A stretch of DNA of 64,000 bases from Janthinobacterium sp. LM6 (GCF_002002885.1 NZ_CP019510.1:2294001-2358000); one strand, 5' to 3'; positions 15,977-24,480 are shown, counted from the stretch's first letter. Notes: generated from the sequence alone by a model not told the origin. Numbers and translations are program-made.

Positions 15977-18031
15977 TCACAGTCCTATCGGGTAGTCGAC
16001 TTTCCTGGGGGGCGGGCAGCCCTCCGGGCCGGGAAACGTCTGCTTGCCCGTGTCATCGTAGCGCTTGCCGCATTCGACGAGCACGCGCTTGCGGAAGGTG
16101 TAGATGCTGGCTACCTTGCCGTTCGGGTGGTAGCAGATATTGTCGCCATCGCGGTCGGCCGACGCATAGCTGATCATGGTCTGGCCATTCACCGTGCGCG
16201 TGCTGTGGCCGCTGCGCGGCTCCGTGCATTTGAGCTGGCCGCTTTCGTAATACGCGTTGACGACGGAGGTGTCGGCGGCGCGGTCGACCAGCAGTTCGTC
16301 CTTGCGCTTGCCGTTCGGGTAGTTCGAATAGCCTTCCTGGCGCTGGCCATACTGGAAGGCATAGTAATACTGCGGCTTGCCGTCCGGGTAGTACATGTGG
16401 TGGTACTCGCACACGTCGTCGCGCGTGCTGCCGTACTCCTTGAAGGTGCAGCGGTGGATGTCGTTGAGCAGCTGGCCGTCTTCATAGTATTCGCGCAGGT
16501 GCGTGAGCAGGCGGCCCTGGTCAATGACGGCCAGGCGCTCCGGCTTGCCGTTCGGGTAGTAGCGCGCATCGAGGCCCTGCTTCCTGCCGTTGTCCCACAG
16601 GGTATCGAGGCGCAGGATCTTACCGCTGTCGTCGAACGCCTGTTCGCGCCCATCGAGCTGGCCGTTGCGGTAGGTGGCCGTGTAGACCACGTATTCCTTT
16701 CCCATCGGGCCCAGATAGCGCGTGCGGCTGCCGTCGAGCACGCCGGCCTGGTAGTGGTCGCGCACGCGCAGCGCGCCTTGCGCATTCGTGTCGAGGGCCT
16801 CGCCCTGTTTTTTGCCTTGCACAAAAGTGACGCTTTGCGTGACCTTGTCCTTGAGCCTGAGTTTCCATGGCCCGTCGCGCAAGCCGTCGATGAAGCTGCC
16901 GTCGCCGTCTTCCGTGATCCACGCGCCATGGCGCGCGCCGTTGACGTAGTTGCCGCGCGTTTGCAGCTTGCCGCCCATGCTGCGCTCGTGCGGGCCATTG
17001 AGCTGGCCGCCCGTGTAGGTGTCGAAGCCCGTCACTTCCTCTGCATCGGCATAGTTGACGACCGTCCAGCGGCCTTCGCGCTTGCCGGCCCGGTACATGC
17101 CGCTCTCGCTCTGCCTTGGATAATCGAAGCGCCACAGGCCTTCCTGCAGGCCGTTGACGAAATGTCCCTTTTCGCGGCCTTCGTGCATGCCTTCGCGCAC
17201 CCACAGTCCCTGGCGCTTGCCCTTCACGTACTGCCCCCGTTCGACCACCGAGCCATCGTCCCAGGCCAGGCTGTAAATGACGGACGGGCCGTCTGCGCTG
17301 CCCGTGAACTGCCGCGGCGCCGTTTCCCATGTCACTTGCCACAGGCGGTAGTTGGGCAGGATGCCCGCGCCCGCGTCGCTGTACAGGGTGTAGCTGGCCG
17401 TCAGGTAGTGGTCGCCTTTTTTCAGGAAGGTTTTCTTGTAGGTGATGGCGTCCTTGCCGCCAGCGGCCACGGGCTTGCCGTCATCGCTGTAGTAGCCGAC
17501 GATGGTGCCTTGCGTATGGTCGATGGCGTCGAAGTCCGCATTGCCGCTCTTGCCCCGGGCGACGCTGTAGTCCATGGGCGCCAGCTTGGCCAGCGAGGCC
17601 TTGACCTGTCCCGCGTTGGGACTTGCGCTTTGCGCCGCAATGCGGTTCAGAGCCGGCTGCAAGCCATCGAGGCGCCGGTACTTGCCGGAACTGCGGTGGT
17701 AGCGGTAGGCGCGCAAGCCGTCCTTGTCGCCCTGGCGGAACAGCACCAGCATGGTTTGCACGCTGTCGTCCGTTTCCTTGTCCAGCGAGGCGTAGAAGAC
17801 GGAACGGATGACGGCATTGCCGAACTGGTCGAGCAAAATGGGTTTCGCGCTGCCGCTCTTGGACTCGCAGTAATAGCCGTTGACGCCGTCCTTTTCCTTG
17901 AGGAAGGCGATATCGAAGCCGCTGTCCTGCGATGCGCTGATGGCGGGATGGGCGAGGCTCTTGCCTTCGTAGAAGGGCGCGCCATGGGCCAGCGTGGAGC
18001 AGAGGAGCAAGGGCAGAAGCAGACGTTTCAT
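15977..18031 (-). CDS. Secreted MORN/YwqK-like repeat protein
   Basis: A 684-residue protein. A signal peptide (MKRLLLPLLLCSTLAHG) gives the start at 18031; the longer frame to 18100 only adds non-family residues before it. From about residue 220 onward the sequence consists of repeated units like YxNGxxxGxW and YYPNGKPERLAV, the pattern of MORN and YwqK ('antitoxin-like') repeats that build beta-sheet ladders. It likely acts in the periplasm or at the surface as a binding scaffold. The YwqK name implies an antitoxin, but no toxin gene is adjacent. It is coupled to the downstream LRR gene. Confidence 0.77.
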   Translation of the reverse strand: MKRLLLPLLLCSTLAHGAPFYEGKSLAHPAISASQDSGFDIAFLKEKDGVNGYYCESKSGSAKPILLDQFGNAVIRSVFYASLDKETDDSVQTMLVLFRQGDKDGLRAYRYHRSSGKYRRLDGLQPALNRIAAQSASPNAGQVKASLAKLAPMDYSVARGKSGNADFDAIDHTQGTIVGYYSDDGKPVAAGGKDAITYKKTFLKKGDHYLTASYTLYSDAGAGILPNYRLWQVTWETAPRQFTGSADGPSVIYSLAWDDGSVVERGQYVKGKRQGLWVREGMHEGREKGHFVNGLQEGLWRFDYPRQSESGMYRAGKREGRWTVVNYADAEEVTGFDTYTGGQLNGPHERSMGGKLQTRGNYVNGARHGAWITEDGDGSFIDGLRDGPWKLRLKDKVTQSVTFVQGKKQGEALDTNAQGALRVRDHYQAGVLDGSRTRYLGPMGKEYVVYTATYRNGQLDGREQAFDDSGKILRLDTLWDNGRKQGLDARYYPNGKPERLAVIDQGRLLTHLREYYEDGQLLNDIHRCTFKEYGSTRDDVCEYHHMYYPDGKPQYYYAFQYGQRQEGYSNYPNGKRKDELLVDRAADTSVVNAYYESGQLKCTEPRSGHSTRTVNGQTMISYASADRDGDNICYHPNGKVASIYTFRKRVLVECGKRYDDTGKQTFPGPEGCPPPRKVDYPIGL

Positions 18032-18139
18032 CGTGTGGCTGGCGCCGGGGCGCCGCAATGGAAAGGCCACGATTCTGCCTGCGTTCTTACTTGTGGGCAA
18101 ATGCGCGCACGTCTATCGTGTGCGCGTGCGCACCCTTGT

Positions 18140-18685
18140 TCAGGGCTGGTGTGCGGCGCAGAACTCCAGCAGCAGCTGCTCGCCGTCCGGCCACGGGCCG
18201 TAGCCGGCGTCGCCGTTGATATGGCCGGCGTCGCCGATCAGGGTGAAATCGCTGCCCCAGGCGGCGGCAAACGCGCGTGCGCGCGCGAAGCTGACGTAGG
18301 GATCATCGCCGCTGGCCACCACCAGGCTGGGGAACGGCAAGGCTTGCAGCGGCATCGGCGCAAAGCCGGTGGTGCCGGACGGGTAGGAGGGCGCTTCCAC
18401 ATCGCTGGGGGCGACGAGGAAGGCGCCGGCGATCCTGTGCGGCGAGCCGCTGGCCGCCCAATGGGCCACCAGCGTGCAGGCCAGGCTGTGCGCCGCCAGC
18501 ACGGGCGGGCGCTCGCAGGCGGCGATGGCGCGGTCGAGCTCCGCCACCCATTCGTCCTTGTCCGGCGTCTGCCATTCCCGATGCGGCACGCGCGACCATT
18601 GCGGGTGGCGCGCTTCCCAATGGGTTTGCCAATGCTGCGGCCCCGAATTCCACAGGCCGGCCAGGGTCAGTACGAGAGGCGACAT
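18140..18685 (-). CDS. RBBP9/YdeN-type serine hydrolase
   Basis: A 181-residue small alpha/beta hydrolase. The family hallmark LAGLWNSGPQHWQTHWE opens the protein. Nucleophile Ser is in AAHSLACTLVAHW (64-76), Asp in SGDDPYVSFA and His in GDAGHINGDAG, so the triad is complete. AAGGAG lies 7 nt before the ATG. It begins 15 bp after kynA's stop on the same strand, so it is probably the last gene of the kyn operon. Animal-type kynurenine formamidases also are alpha/beta hydrolases, but this one is of the RBBP9 branch, so a role in that step is only a hypothesis. Confidence 0.82.
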   Translation of the reverse strand: MSPLVLTLAGLWNSGPQHWQTHWEARHPQWSRVPHREWQTPDKDEWVAELDRAIAACERPPVLAAHSLACTLVAHWAASGSPHRIAGAFLVAPSDVEAPSYPSGTTGFAPMPLQALPFPSLVVASGDDPYVSFARARAFAAAWGSDFTLIGDAGHINGDAGYGPWPDGEQLLLEFCAAHQP

Positions 18686-18700
18686 CGATGCTCCTTGAGG

Positions 18701-19588
18701 TTATAACTCCGTGCGCAGGGCAAATAATTCAGGGAACAATACCACGTCGAGCATCTTGCGCAAATAGCTCACGCCAGCCGTGCCGCCCGTGCCCGTCTTG
18801 AAGCCGATGATGCGCTCCACCGTGGTCACATGGCGGAAGCGCCAGAAGCGGAAGGCCGTTTCCAGGTCGACCAGCTTTTCGGCCAGCTCGTACAGGGCCC
18901 AGTGTTTCGAGGGGTCGCGGTAGACTTCCAGCCAGGCCGCCTTGACCGAGGCGTCGGCGGCGGTCGGCAGGGTCCAGTCGGCGTTCAATCGTTCTGCGGA
19001 GATGGGCAGGCCGCTGCGCGCCAGCAGCTTGATGGCTTCGTCGTAGACGGAGGGCGCGCGCAGGGCGGCGTCGAGCACCGCATAGGTTTCCGGCGCCGTC
19101 GTGTGCACGTTGAGCAGGGCGGCGTTCTTGTTCCCCAAAATGAATTCGATTTCGCGGTACTGGAAGGACTGGAAGCCGGACGAGGCGCCCAGATAGGGGC
19201 GGATGGCCGTGTATTCGGGCGGCGTCATGGTGGCCAGCACGTCCCAGGCATGCACCAATTGATCCATGATGCGCGCCACGCGGGCCAGCATCTTGAAGGC
19301 GGGTGCCAGGTCGCCGCTTTGCAGGTTGGCGCGCACGGCGTGCATTTCGTGCAGCATCAGCTTCATCCACAATTCGCTCGTCTGGTGCTGCACGATGAAC
19401 AGCATTTCGTTGTGGTTCGGCGACAGCGGATGCTGGGCTGTGAGAATGCGGTCCAGCGCCAGGTAATTGCCGTAGCTCATGGATTCGCTGAAATCCATCT
19501 GCGCGCCATGCCACTGCGCGTCCTGGGCGCCGGCATGCATGGGGCAGCCGCTGGTGTTTTCCTTGTTCATAGTCTTGTCGTCGCTCAT
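18701..19588 (-). CDS. kynA: Tryptophan 2,3-dioxygenase
   Basis: About 295 residues, a haem enzyme opening the indole ring of L-Trp to N-formylkynurenine. Family blocks are intact: [39 protein letters not shown] (distal His and substrate contacts), [19 protein letters not shown], and [17 protein letters not shown] with the proximal haem His. The start at 19588 (MSDDKT) is 8 bp after the kynU stop; ATG 19570 is an alternative. Order kynU-kynA-hydrolase indicates one transcript; kynB, usually the third partner, is missing here. Confidence 0.94.
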   Translation of the reverse strand: MSDDKTMNKENTSGCPMHAGAQDAQWHGAQMDFSESMSYGNYLALDRILTAQHPLSPNHNEMLFIVQHQTSELWMKLMLHEMHAVRANLQSGDLAPAFKMLARVARIMDQLVHAWDVLATMTPPEYTAIRPYLGASSGFQSFQYREIEFILGNKNAALLNVHTTAPETYAVLDAALRAPSVYDEAIKLLARSGLPISAERLNADWTLPTAADASVKAAWLEVYRDPSKHWALYELAEKLVDLETAFRFWRFRHVTTVERIIGFKTGTGGTAGVSYLRKMLDVVLFPELFALRTEL

Positions 19589-19596
19589 TGGATGGT

Positions 19597-20859
19597 TCAG
19601 GTGACCGCATCGCGCTTGGCGGCGATGTCGTAGGATTGGGTGTCGAGGATGTCGCGCAGGATGTCCACGGCATCCCACACGTCGGCAAAGCTCGTGTACA
19701 GGGGCGTGAAGCCGAAGCGCATGATGGCCGGTTCGCGGTAGTCGCCGATCACGCCGCGCGCGATCAGCGCCTGCATCACGGCATAGCCGTGCGGGTGCGT
19801 GAAGCTGACCTGGCTGCCGCGCCGCGCATGCTCGCGCGGCGTGACGAGGCCCAGCGGATGGCTGGCGCAGCGCTGCTCCACCAGCGCGATGAACAAATCG
19901 GTCAGGGCCAGCGACTTGCGGCGGATGGCTTCCATGCTCGTTTGCGCAAAGATATCGAGGCCGCATTCGACCAGGGCCAGCGAGAGAATCGGCTGCGTGC
20001 CGCACAGGGCGCGCGCGATGCCGTCGGCGGGCGCGAAGCCGGGCTCCATGGCGAACGGCGTGGCGTGGCCCCACCAGCCGGACAAGGGCTGGCGGAAGCG
20101 CGCCTGGTGTTTTTCCGGCACCCAGATGAAGGCGGGCGAGCCGGGGCCGCCGTTCAGGTATTTATAGGTGCAGCCGACGGCCAGGTCGGCGCCGGCGCCG
20201 TTCAGGTCCAGCGGCACTGCGCCGGCCGAATGGGCCAGGTCCCACAGCGCCAGCGCGCCGTGCGCGTGGCAATGGCTGCTGATGGCGGCCATGTCGTGCT
20301 GGTAGCCGGTGCGGTAGTTGACATGCGTGAGCATGGCGACGGCGCAATCGGCGTCGATGGCTTGCACCAGTTCTTCGGGGCTGTCGACCAGGCGCAGCTG
20401 GTAGCCGCGGTCGAGCCAGGCGGCCAGGCCCTGTGCCATGTACAGGTCGGTGGGGAAGTTGCTGCGTTCGCTGACGATGATCCTGCGCGCGGCCTGCGCG
20501 GGATCGCTGGCCTGCATCTGCAGGGCGGCGGCCAGGGCCTTGAACAGGTTGACGGATGTGGTGTCGGTGATCACCACTTCGCCCGTGCCGGCGCCCAGCA
20601 ACGGGGCCAGGCGGTCGCCCAGGCGCTTGGGCAGGTCGAACCAGCCAGCCGTATTCCAGCTGCGGATCAGATCCGTGCCCCATTCGGCCGTGATGACGTG
20701 CTGGGCGCGGGTCAGGGCCGCTTTCGGCCGCGCGCCCAGGGAATTGCCGTCGAGGTAAATCACGCCTTGCGGCAAGTCGAATTGCTGGCGCAGGGGTGCC
20801 AGCGGGTCATCGAGGTCGCGCGCGCTGCAGTCATGTCGAGAAATCATGGTGGCTTTCAT
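19597..20859 (-). CDS. kynU: Kynureninase
   Basis: A 420-residue PLP enzyme cleaving kynurenine to anthranilate and alanine. [13 protein letters not shown] (33-45) is the family N-terminal signature, [14 protein letters not shown] (206-219) carries the PLP-interacting Asp and His, and [13 protein letters not shown] holds the Schiff-base Lys K233. First gene of the minus-strand kyn operon, divergent from flhDC. The start ATG 20859 lacks an obvious Shine-Dalgarno; ATG 20847 is the alternative. An 8-bp inverted repeat just upstream is a candidate operator. Confidence 0.93.
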   Translation of the reverse strand: MKATMISRHDCSARDLDDPLAPLRQQFDLPQGVIYLDGNSLGARPKAALTRAQHVITAEWGTDLIRSWNTAGWFDLPKRLGDRLAPLLGAGTGEVVITDTTSVNLFKALAAALQMQASDPAQAARRIIVSERSNFPTDLYMAQGLAAWLDRGYQLRLVDSPEELVQAIDADCAVAMLTHVNYRTGYQHDMAAISSHCHAHGALALWDLAHSAGAVPLDLNGAGADLAVGCTYKYLNGGPGSPAFIWVPEKHQARFRQPLSGWWGHATPFAMEPGFAPADGIARALCGTQPILSLALVECGLDIFAQTSMEAIRRKSLALTDLFIALVEQRCASHPLGLVTPREHARRGSQVSFTHPHGYAVMQALIARGVIGDYREPAIMRFGFTPLYTSFADVWDAVDILRDILDTQSYDIAAKRDAVT

Positions 20860-20861
20860 AT

Positions 20862-20908
20862 TGATACTTGTCTGGATGGCATGATATTGCTTGAGGCTTA
20901 AAGTATCA
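20862..20908. promoter_or_regulatory. Inverted repeat upstream of kynU
   Basis: TGATACTT (20862-20869) and its exact reverse complement AAGTATCA (20901-20908) flank 31 bp immediately upstream of the kynU start. Placement fits an operator for a kyn regulator (AsnC/Lrp-type KynR in related bacteria), but no regulator gene is adjacent. Confidence 0.45.
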
Positions 20909-20992
20909 CGCGGAAGTGGCAGTGTAGCAAATCCCCGCCGCAAAACGCGTTTCCTGACATGGACCGGCGGCGAAAAAATGCCTGCTTGCGGG

Positions 20993-21145
20993 GCGTCAAC
21001 GAAAAAAATCACGTTTTTTTTAAAATATTTTCAAATCACCCTAAAGTTTTGCCTGACGCCGCCGTCAACGATTACATGAACGGCGTCAAACCGACGGAAA
21101 AAGAATGCGGCTTTTTTAAATATTTTTCAAAAAAGCCCTAAAGTT
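20993..21145 (+). repeat. Imperfect tandem duplication carrying two promoter copies
   Basis: Two units, 20993-21048 and 21083-21145, both read GCGTCAA(C/A), then A-rich sequence, then a T-run joined to TAAA(A)TATTTT, then CAAA and CCCTAAAGTT. Unit B has about 7 extra bases. Each unit ends in the -35 half of a sigma-28-like promoter. The AT tracts directly upstream of each -35 resemble UP elements. Lies in the 595-bp kynU-flhD intergenic region. Confidence 0.7.
21042..21068 (+). promoter_or_regulatory. Sigma-28 (FliA)-like promoter 1
   Basis: TAAAGTTT (21042-21049), an exact match to the enteric FliA -35, an 11-nt spacer, then GCCGTCAA (21061-21068), six of eight matching GCCGATAA. Points toward flhD, 387 bp downstream. 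Enteric consensus applied to a betaproteobacterium. Confidence 0.65.
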
Positions 21146-21165
21146 CCTGCCAAGGCAGCCGTTAT
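21139..21165 (+). promoter_or_regulatory. Sigma-28 (FliA)-like promoter 2
   Basis: TAAAGTTC (21139-21146), an 11-nt spacer, then GCCGTTAT (21158-21165). It is the second copy of the duplicated promoter, 97 bp downstream of the first and in the same orientation, about 290 bp before flhD. Confidence 0.62.
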
Positions 21166-21178
21166 CTAGGTAGATAGG

Positions 21179-21222
21179 CTTGATTCTTATCAAGTTGTTG
21201 TAAAAAAGTGATATTTTTTACA
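21179..21222. promoter_or_regulatory. Two adjacent palindromes upstream of flhD
   Basis: CTTGAT-TCTT-ATCAAG (21179-21194) is a perfect 6-bp inverted repeat. Four bases later TGTAAAAAA (21199-21207) and TTTTTTACA (21214-21222) form perfect 9-bp arms around GTGATA. Both lie just downstream of the second FliA-like promoter. They could be protein operators, or hairpins in a long flhDC leader; the second resembles a bidirectional terminator with A/T arms but lacks a GC stem. Confidence 0.5.
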
Positions 21223-21301
21223 GGCCAAAAGTCGGACAAATCCGGCACAGAGCCAACCTCCCACATCCGCGCCGTTGCTGGCGTGCGACCATGATCGAGC
21301 A

Positions 21302-21320
21302 GTGTTTGTCAGACAAACAC
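21302..21320. promoter_or_regulatory. Perfect 19-bp palindrome upstream of flhD
   Basis: GTGTTTGTC-A-GACAAACAC: two perfect 9-bp arms around one central base. A one-base loop cannot form an RNA hairpin of full length, so this is best read as an operator for a dimeric regulator controlling flhDC. 134 bp upstream of the flhD start. Confidence 0.55.
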
Positions 21321-21454
21321 CTACGATCCCCTCCGCTATTTCCCGACCAAAAATACAGCGCTACGCCTCTGTTGCGTTTAATGTTGCTCCTGCAGAATGT
21401 ATCTCACTGGCAACACACAACGCCAGCTGAATTCAACGGATTGAGGAGATGGAA

Positions 21455-21772
21455 ATGACTGCTAACGACATGATGGCTGAGATTCGCGACGCTAACCTGA
21501 GCTACCTGATGCTGGCCCAGCAAATGATTCGTGCGGACAAGGTAACGGCCATCTTCCGTTTGGGCATTGCCGCCGAAATCGCCGAACTGATCGAGGGCAT
21601 GAGCAATGCGCAGATCCTGAAACTGGCTGGCGGCAACATGATGCTGGCCCGCTTCCGCTTCGACGACAGCGCCATCCTGGGCATGTTGACGAACTACAAT
21701 AAGGACCGCTCGCTGGCCCAGTCGCATGCGGCCATCCTCATGGCCGGCCAGGGCGTCGAAGAAATCGCCTAA
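21455..21772 (+). CDS. flhD: Flagellar master regulator subunit FlhD
   Basis: 105 residues, mostly helical, with the family-typical opening MMAEIRDANLSYLMLAQQMI and the segment FRFDDSAILGMLTNYNKD. With FlhC it forms the hetero-hexameric activator of class II flagellar operons. ATG 21455 is chosen because AGGAG ends 6 nt before it; the ATG at 21449 abuts the Shine-Dalgarno and would be unusable. The upstream 595 bp carry two FliA-like promoters and several palindromes, indicating complex input. Confidence 0.95.
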   Translation: MTANDMMAEIRDANLSYLMLAQQMIRADKVTAIFRLGIAAEIAELIEGMSNAQILKLAGGNMMLARFRFDDSAILGMLTNYNKDRSLAQSHAAILMAGQGVEEIA

Positions 21773-21908
21773 GGTTCCCATCAAAACGCCCATGGCGGCG
21801 TTGCATTGCCTCGCCGTACATTCGTACTGTCTTCGGCAACGCGCCTTGCCCTGAACATTTTTCTGGCAACCTTATTAGTCAGTATCAGTCAGTAGTGGAG
21901 TGCACAGC

Positions 21909-22472
21909 ATGGCCAAGAAAAGTGTCGTATCGGAAGCGCAGGAAATCCAGCTGGCCATCGAATTGATACAGCTGGGCGCCCGTTTGCAACTGCTGGAGAC
22001 CGAAGTCTCGCTGTCGCGCGAACGCCTGCTGAATCTGTACAAGGAATTGAAGGGCGTCTCGCCGCCCAAGGGCATGCTGCCGTTTTCCACCGACTGGTTC
22101 ATCACCTGGCAACCGAATATCCATTCCTCGCTGTTCATCAATATCCACAAATTCCTCGTCGACCACGCCGGCGCCACCGGCATCGAAGCCGTGATGAAGG
22201 CCTATAAGCTGTATCTGGAGCAAATGCCGCCCGAAGCGGGTGAGGAGCCCCTGCTGTCGCTGACGCGGGCCTGGACCCTGGTGCGCTTCTTCAGCAGCAA
22301 GATGCTGGACATGGCGCCCTGCGGCAAGTGCGGCGGCAAATTTGTCGTCAACTGCCTCGACCTGAACGCCGATTATGTGTGCGGCCTGTGCCACATGCCT
22401 TCGCGCGCCGGCAAGACCAAGAAGGCGCGCGATGAAGCGGCCGCTGTCGCGCCGCCGAGTGTCACCGCCTGA
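21909..22472 (+). CDS. flhC: Flagellar master regulator subunit FlhC
   Basis: 187 residues. The zinc site is visible as CGKCGG and CGLC, two CxxC pairs about 20 residues apart in the C-terminal part, as in structurally known FlhC. SVVSEAQEIQLAIELIQLGA near the N-terminus and STDWFITWQPNIHSSLF are family blocks. ATG 21909 has GTGGAG 8 nt upstream. The gap to flhD is 136 bp and contains a small hairpin (AACGCC/GGCGTT) but no gene. A terminator follows. Confidence 0.95.
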   Translation: MAKKSVVSEAQEIQLAIELIQLGARLQLLETEVSLSRERLLNLYKELKGVSPPKGMLPFSTDWFITWQPNIHSSLFINIHKFLVDHAGATGIEAVMKAYKLYLEQMPPEAGEEPLLSLTRAWTLVRFFSSKMLDMAPCGKCGGKFVVNCLDLNADYVCGLCHMPSRAGKTKKARDEAAAVAPPSVTA

Positions 22473-22497
22473 GATTGCCTCAATAATAGCCTCAGTG

Positions 22498-22535
22498 AAA
22501 ACCGGAGCGGTCGCCAGACCGGACTCCGGTTTTTT
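22498..22535 (+). terminator. Rho-independent terminator after flhC
   Basis: AAAACCGGAG (22498-22507) pairs with CTCCGGTTTT (22524-22533), with an inner CGGTC/GACCG stem, followed by T. It ends the flhDC transcript. Confidence 0.85.
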
Positions 22536-22581
22536 CATGGCGCTTTCGCTTACACTGGCGTTTTCCTCCTTTGACTGCCCC

Positions 22582-23343
22582 ATGCTGCAACAAATCCTGC
22601 GCGCGCCCGCGCTCAAGGCCATCCTGATCCAGGTGCTGGCCTTTCCCTTGATGTTGCTCTTTGTGTATTCCCTGGCGCGTGCCGGCGTGACCATGTCGTT
22701 GCCGGCCGTTGTGTTGGTGCAGGGCGTGCTGGCGGCGCTCATCACGTGGCGCGCGGGACTGGCGCGCTGGTGGTGCGCCATCGGCCTGCTGTTTGCGCCC
22801 GCCTTGCTGGCGGCCAGCTTGCTCGATTTGCCGCCGGCCGTGTTCCTGGCGGCCTTCGTCTTCCTGCTGAGTTTGTACTGGTCGACGTTTCGCACGCAAG
22901 TGCCGTTTTATCCGTCGGGGCCGAAGGTGTGGCAGGCGGTGGCCGGGCTGATCGCAGACCGTCCCGGCGTGCGCCTGGTCGATATCGGCAGCGGCCTGGG
23001 CGGCCTGGTGCTGGACCTGGCACGGCGCCGGCCCGACGGGCAGTTTTCCGGCATTGAGCTGGCGCCGCTGCCGTGGCTGGCAAGCCGCTTGCGCGCACGG
23101 CTGGCGGGCAGCCGCGCGCGTTTCCTGCGCGGCGACTACGAGGCGCTCGATTTCGGCCGCTACGATGCCGTCTTTGCCTACCTGTCGCCAGCGGCGATGG
23201 CGGCCCTGTGGCGCAAGGCGGAAAGGGAAATGTTGCCCGGTAGCATGCTTCTTAGTTACGAATTCCAGATTGCGGCACGCGAGCCCGATAAGACCATCGC
23301 CGCCACAGAGGGTGGCCCTTTACTTTACATATGGTGCTTTTAA
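22582..23343 (+). CDS. Membrane-anchored class I SAM methyltransferase
   Basis: 253 residues. The first 105 contain about three hydrophobic helices (LIQVLAFPLMLLFVYSLA, a second around AVVLVQGVLAALIT, a third WWCAIGLLFAPALLAASLL). The soluble part has the SAM motif VDIGSGLGGLVLDLA and acidic post-I residue in GIELAP, then GDYEALDF and YDAVFAYLSP. Substrate unknown. ATG 22582 starts just before the first helix; 22537 is possible but overlaps the flhC terminator region. It sits between flhDC and motAB, an unusual place for such a protein. Confidence 0.75.
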   Translation: MLQQILRAPALKAILIQVLAFPLMLLFVYSLARAGVTMSLPAVVLVQGVLAALITWRAGLARWWCAIGLLFAPALLAASLLDLPPAVFLAAFVFLLSLYWSTFRTQVPFYPSGPKVWQAVAGLIADRPGVRLVDIGSGLGGLVLDLARRRPDGQFSGIELAPLPWLASRLRARLAGSRARFLRGDYEALDFGRYDAVFAYLSPAAMAALWRKAEREMLPGSMLLSYEFQIAAREPDKTIAATEGGPLLYIWCF

Positions 23344-23561
23344 GCAATTGTCTGCGTTATTTGCTTGCCCGTAGGGCAATCTCACGTTATTGTAGTTCCA
23401 CACGGCATTTTCTCGGAATTGCATTGAAAAGCAGCGCATTTCAATTAACTTCCGGTTGCTTTTTTGCCGCTGTCTTTGCCGGCGGCGCAGCCGCCAGAAG
23501 ACAGGAACAGGTTTGAACATGCCGGGCATACAGCCCCGGCCATTATTGGGAGTCAGGGCAC

Positions 23562-24422
23562 TTGTTAGTCATAATCGGATACATCATCGTCTGCGCCTCG
23601 GTCTTTGGCGGCTTCGCGTTGGCCGGCGGCCATCTGGCGGCGCTGTTCCAGCCGCTGGAACTGCTGATGATCGGCGGCGCCGCCCTGGGCGCCTTCCTTG
23701 TTGGTAACAATAACAAGGCCATCAAGGCGACGATCGCCGCCTTGCCCAGCCTGTTCAAGGGGTCGCGCTATACCAAAGAGCTGTACATGGAACTGATGTC
23801 GCTGCTGTTCGAAGTGCTCAGCAAAGTGCGCAAGGAAGGCTTGATGTCGATCGAAGGCGATATCGACAAGCCCGAGGAAAGCCCGCTGTTTTCCAAGTAT
23901 CCGGCCGTGCTGGCCGACCACCACATCGTTGAATTCATGACCGATTACCTGCGCCTGATGGTGTCGGGCAATATGGATGCGTTCCAGATCGAAAACCTGA
24001 TGGACAACGAAATCGAAACGCACCATCACGAAGGCGCCGTGCCGGCCCACGTGATCGCCAAGGTGGGCGATGGCTTGCCCGCGTTCGGTATCGTCGCCGC
24101 CGTGATGGGCGTGGTGCATACGATGGAATCGGTGGGTATCCCGCCAGCCGAGCTGGGCATGCTGATCGCGCACGCGCTGGTCGGCACCTTCCTCGGCATC
24201 TTGCTGGCGTATGGTTTCGTCGGACCGCTGGCCAGCCTGCTGGAACAGAAGCTGGAAGAGTCGAGCAAGATGTTCCAGTGCGTAAAAGTGACCCTGCTGG
24301 CCAGCCTGAACGGCTATGCGCCGGCGCTGGCCGTGGAGTTCGGCCGCAAGGTGCTGTTCTCGACCGAGCGCCCGACGTTCAATGAGCTGGAAGACCACAT
24401 CAAGAAATCGAAAACGAAGTAA
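23562..24422 (+). CDS. motA: Flagellar stator protein MotA
   Basis: 286 residues with four membrane segments and the large cytoplasmic loop after the second. Family blocks: VFGGFALAGGHLAALFQPLELLMIGGAALGAF, GSRYTKELYMELMSLLFEVL (contains the torque-generating Arg/Glu region) and GDGLPAFGIVAAVMGVVHTM with the conserved Pro near the channel. The start is TTG at 23562, giving MLVIIGY as in homologues; GGGAG lies about 9 nt upstream. With MotB it forms the proton-driven stator. Confidence 0.95.
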   Translation: MLVIIGYIIVCASVFGGFALAGGHLAALFQPLELLMIGGAALGAFLVGNNNKAIKATIAALPSLFKGSRYTKELYMELMSLLFEVLSKVRKEGLMSIEGDIDKPEESPLFSKYPAVLADHHIVEFMTDYLRLMVSGNMDAFQIENLMDNEIETHHHEGAVPAHVIAKVGDGLPAFGIVAAVMGVVHTMESVGIPPAELGMLIAHALVGTFLGILLAYGFVGPLASLLEQKLEESSKMFQCVKVTLLASLNGYAPALAVEFGRKVLFSTERPTFNELEDHIKKSKTK

Positions 24423-24480
24423 GCAGTGAATATACGCCTGGACACCATGAGTCATTTGCAGCACACGGAAGGGGGACGCC

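Noticed and set aside
15977..18031. Toxin-antitoxin system implied by the YwqK 'antitoxin' label
   Set aside because: The protein is exported and no small toxin gene lies next to it; the label comes from the repeat family only.
15962..18706. A very long open frame (914 codons) on the plus strand opposite the MORN/YwqK and hydrolase genes
   Set aside because: It is an antisense shadow created by high GC codon bias: low-complexity, His/Ala/Arg/Val-rich, no family motif, and the minus-strand genes have signal peptides, RBS and conserved domains.
23344..23561. FliA-type promoter in front of motA
   Set aside because: Searched for TAAA-N15-GCCGATAA-like elements; the closest, TAACTTCC followed by GCCGCTGT, has the wrong spacing and poor -10. 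Small GC hairpins (GGCGGC/GCCGCC and GCCGGG/CCCGGC) are seen but have no clear role.
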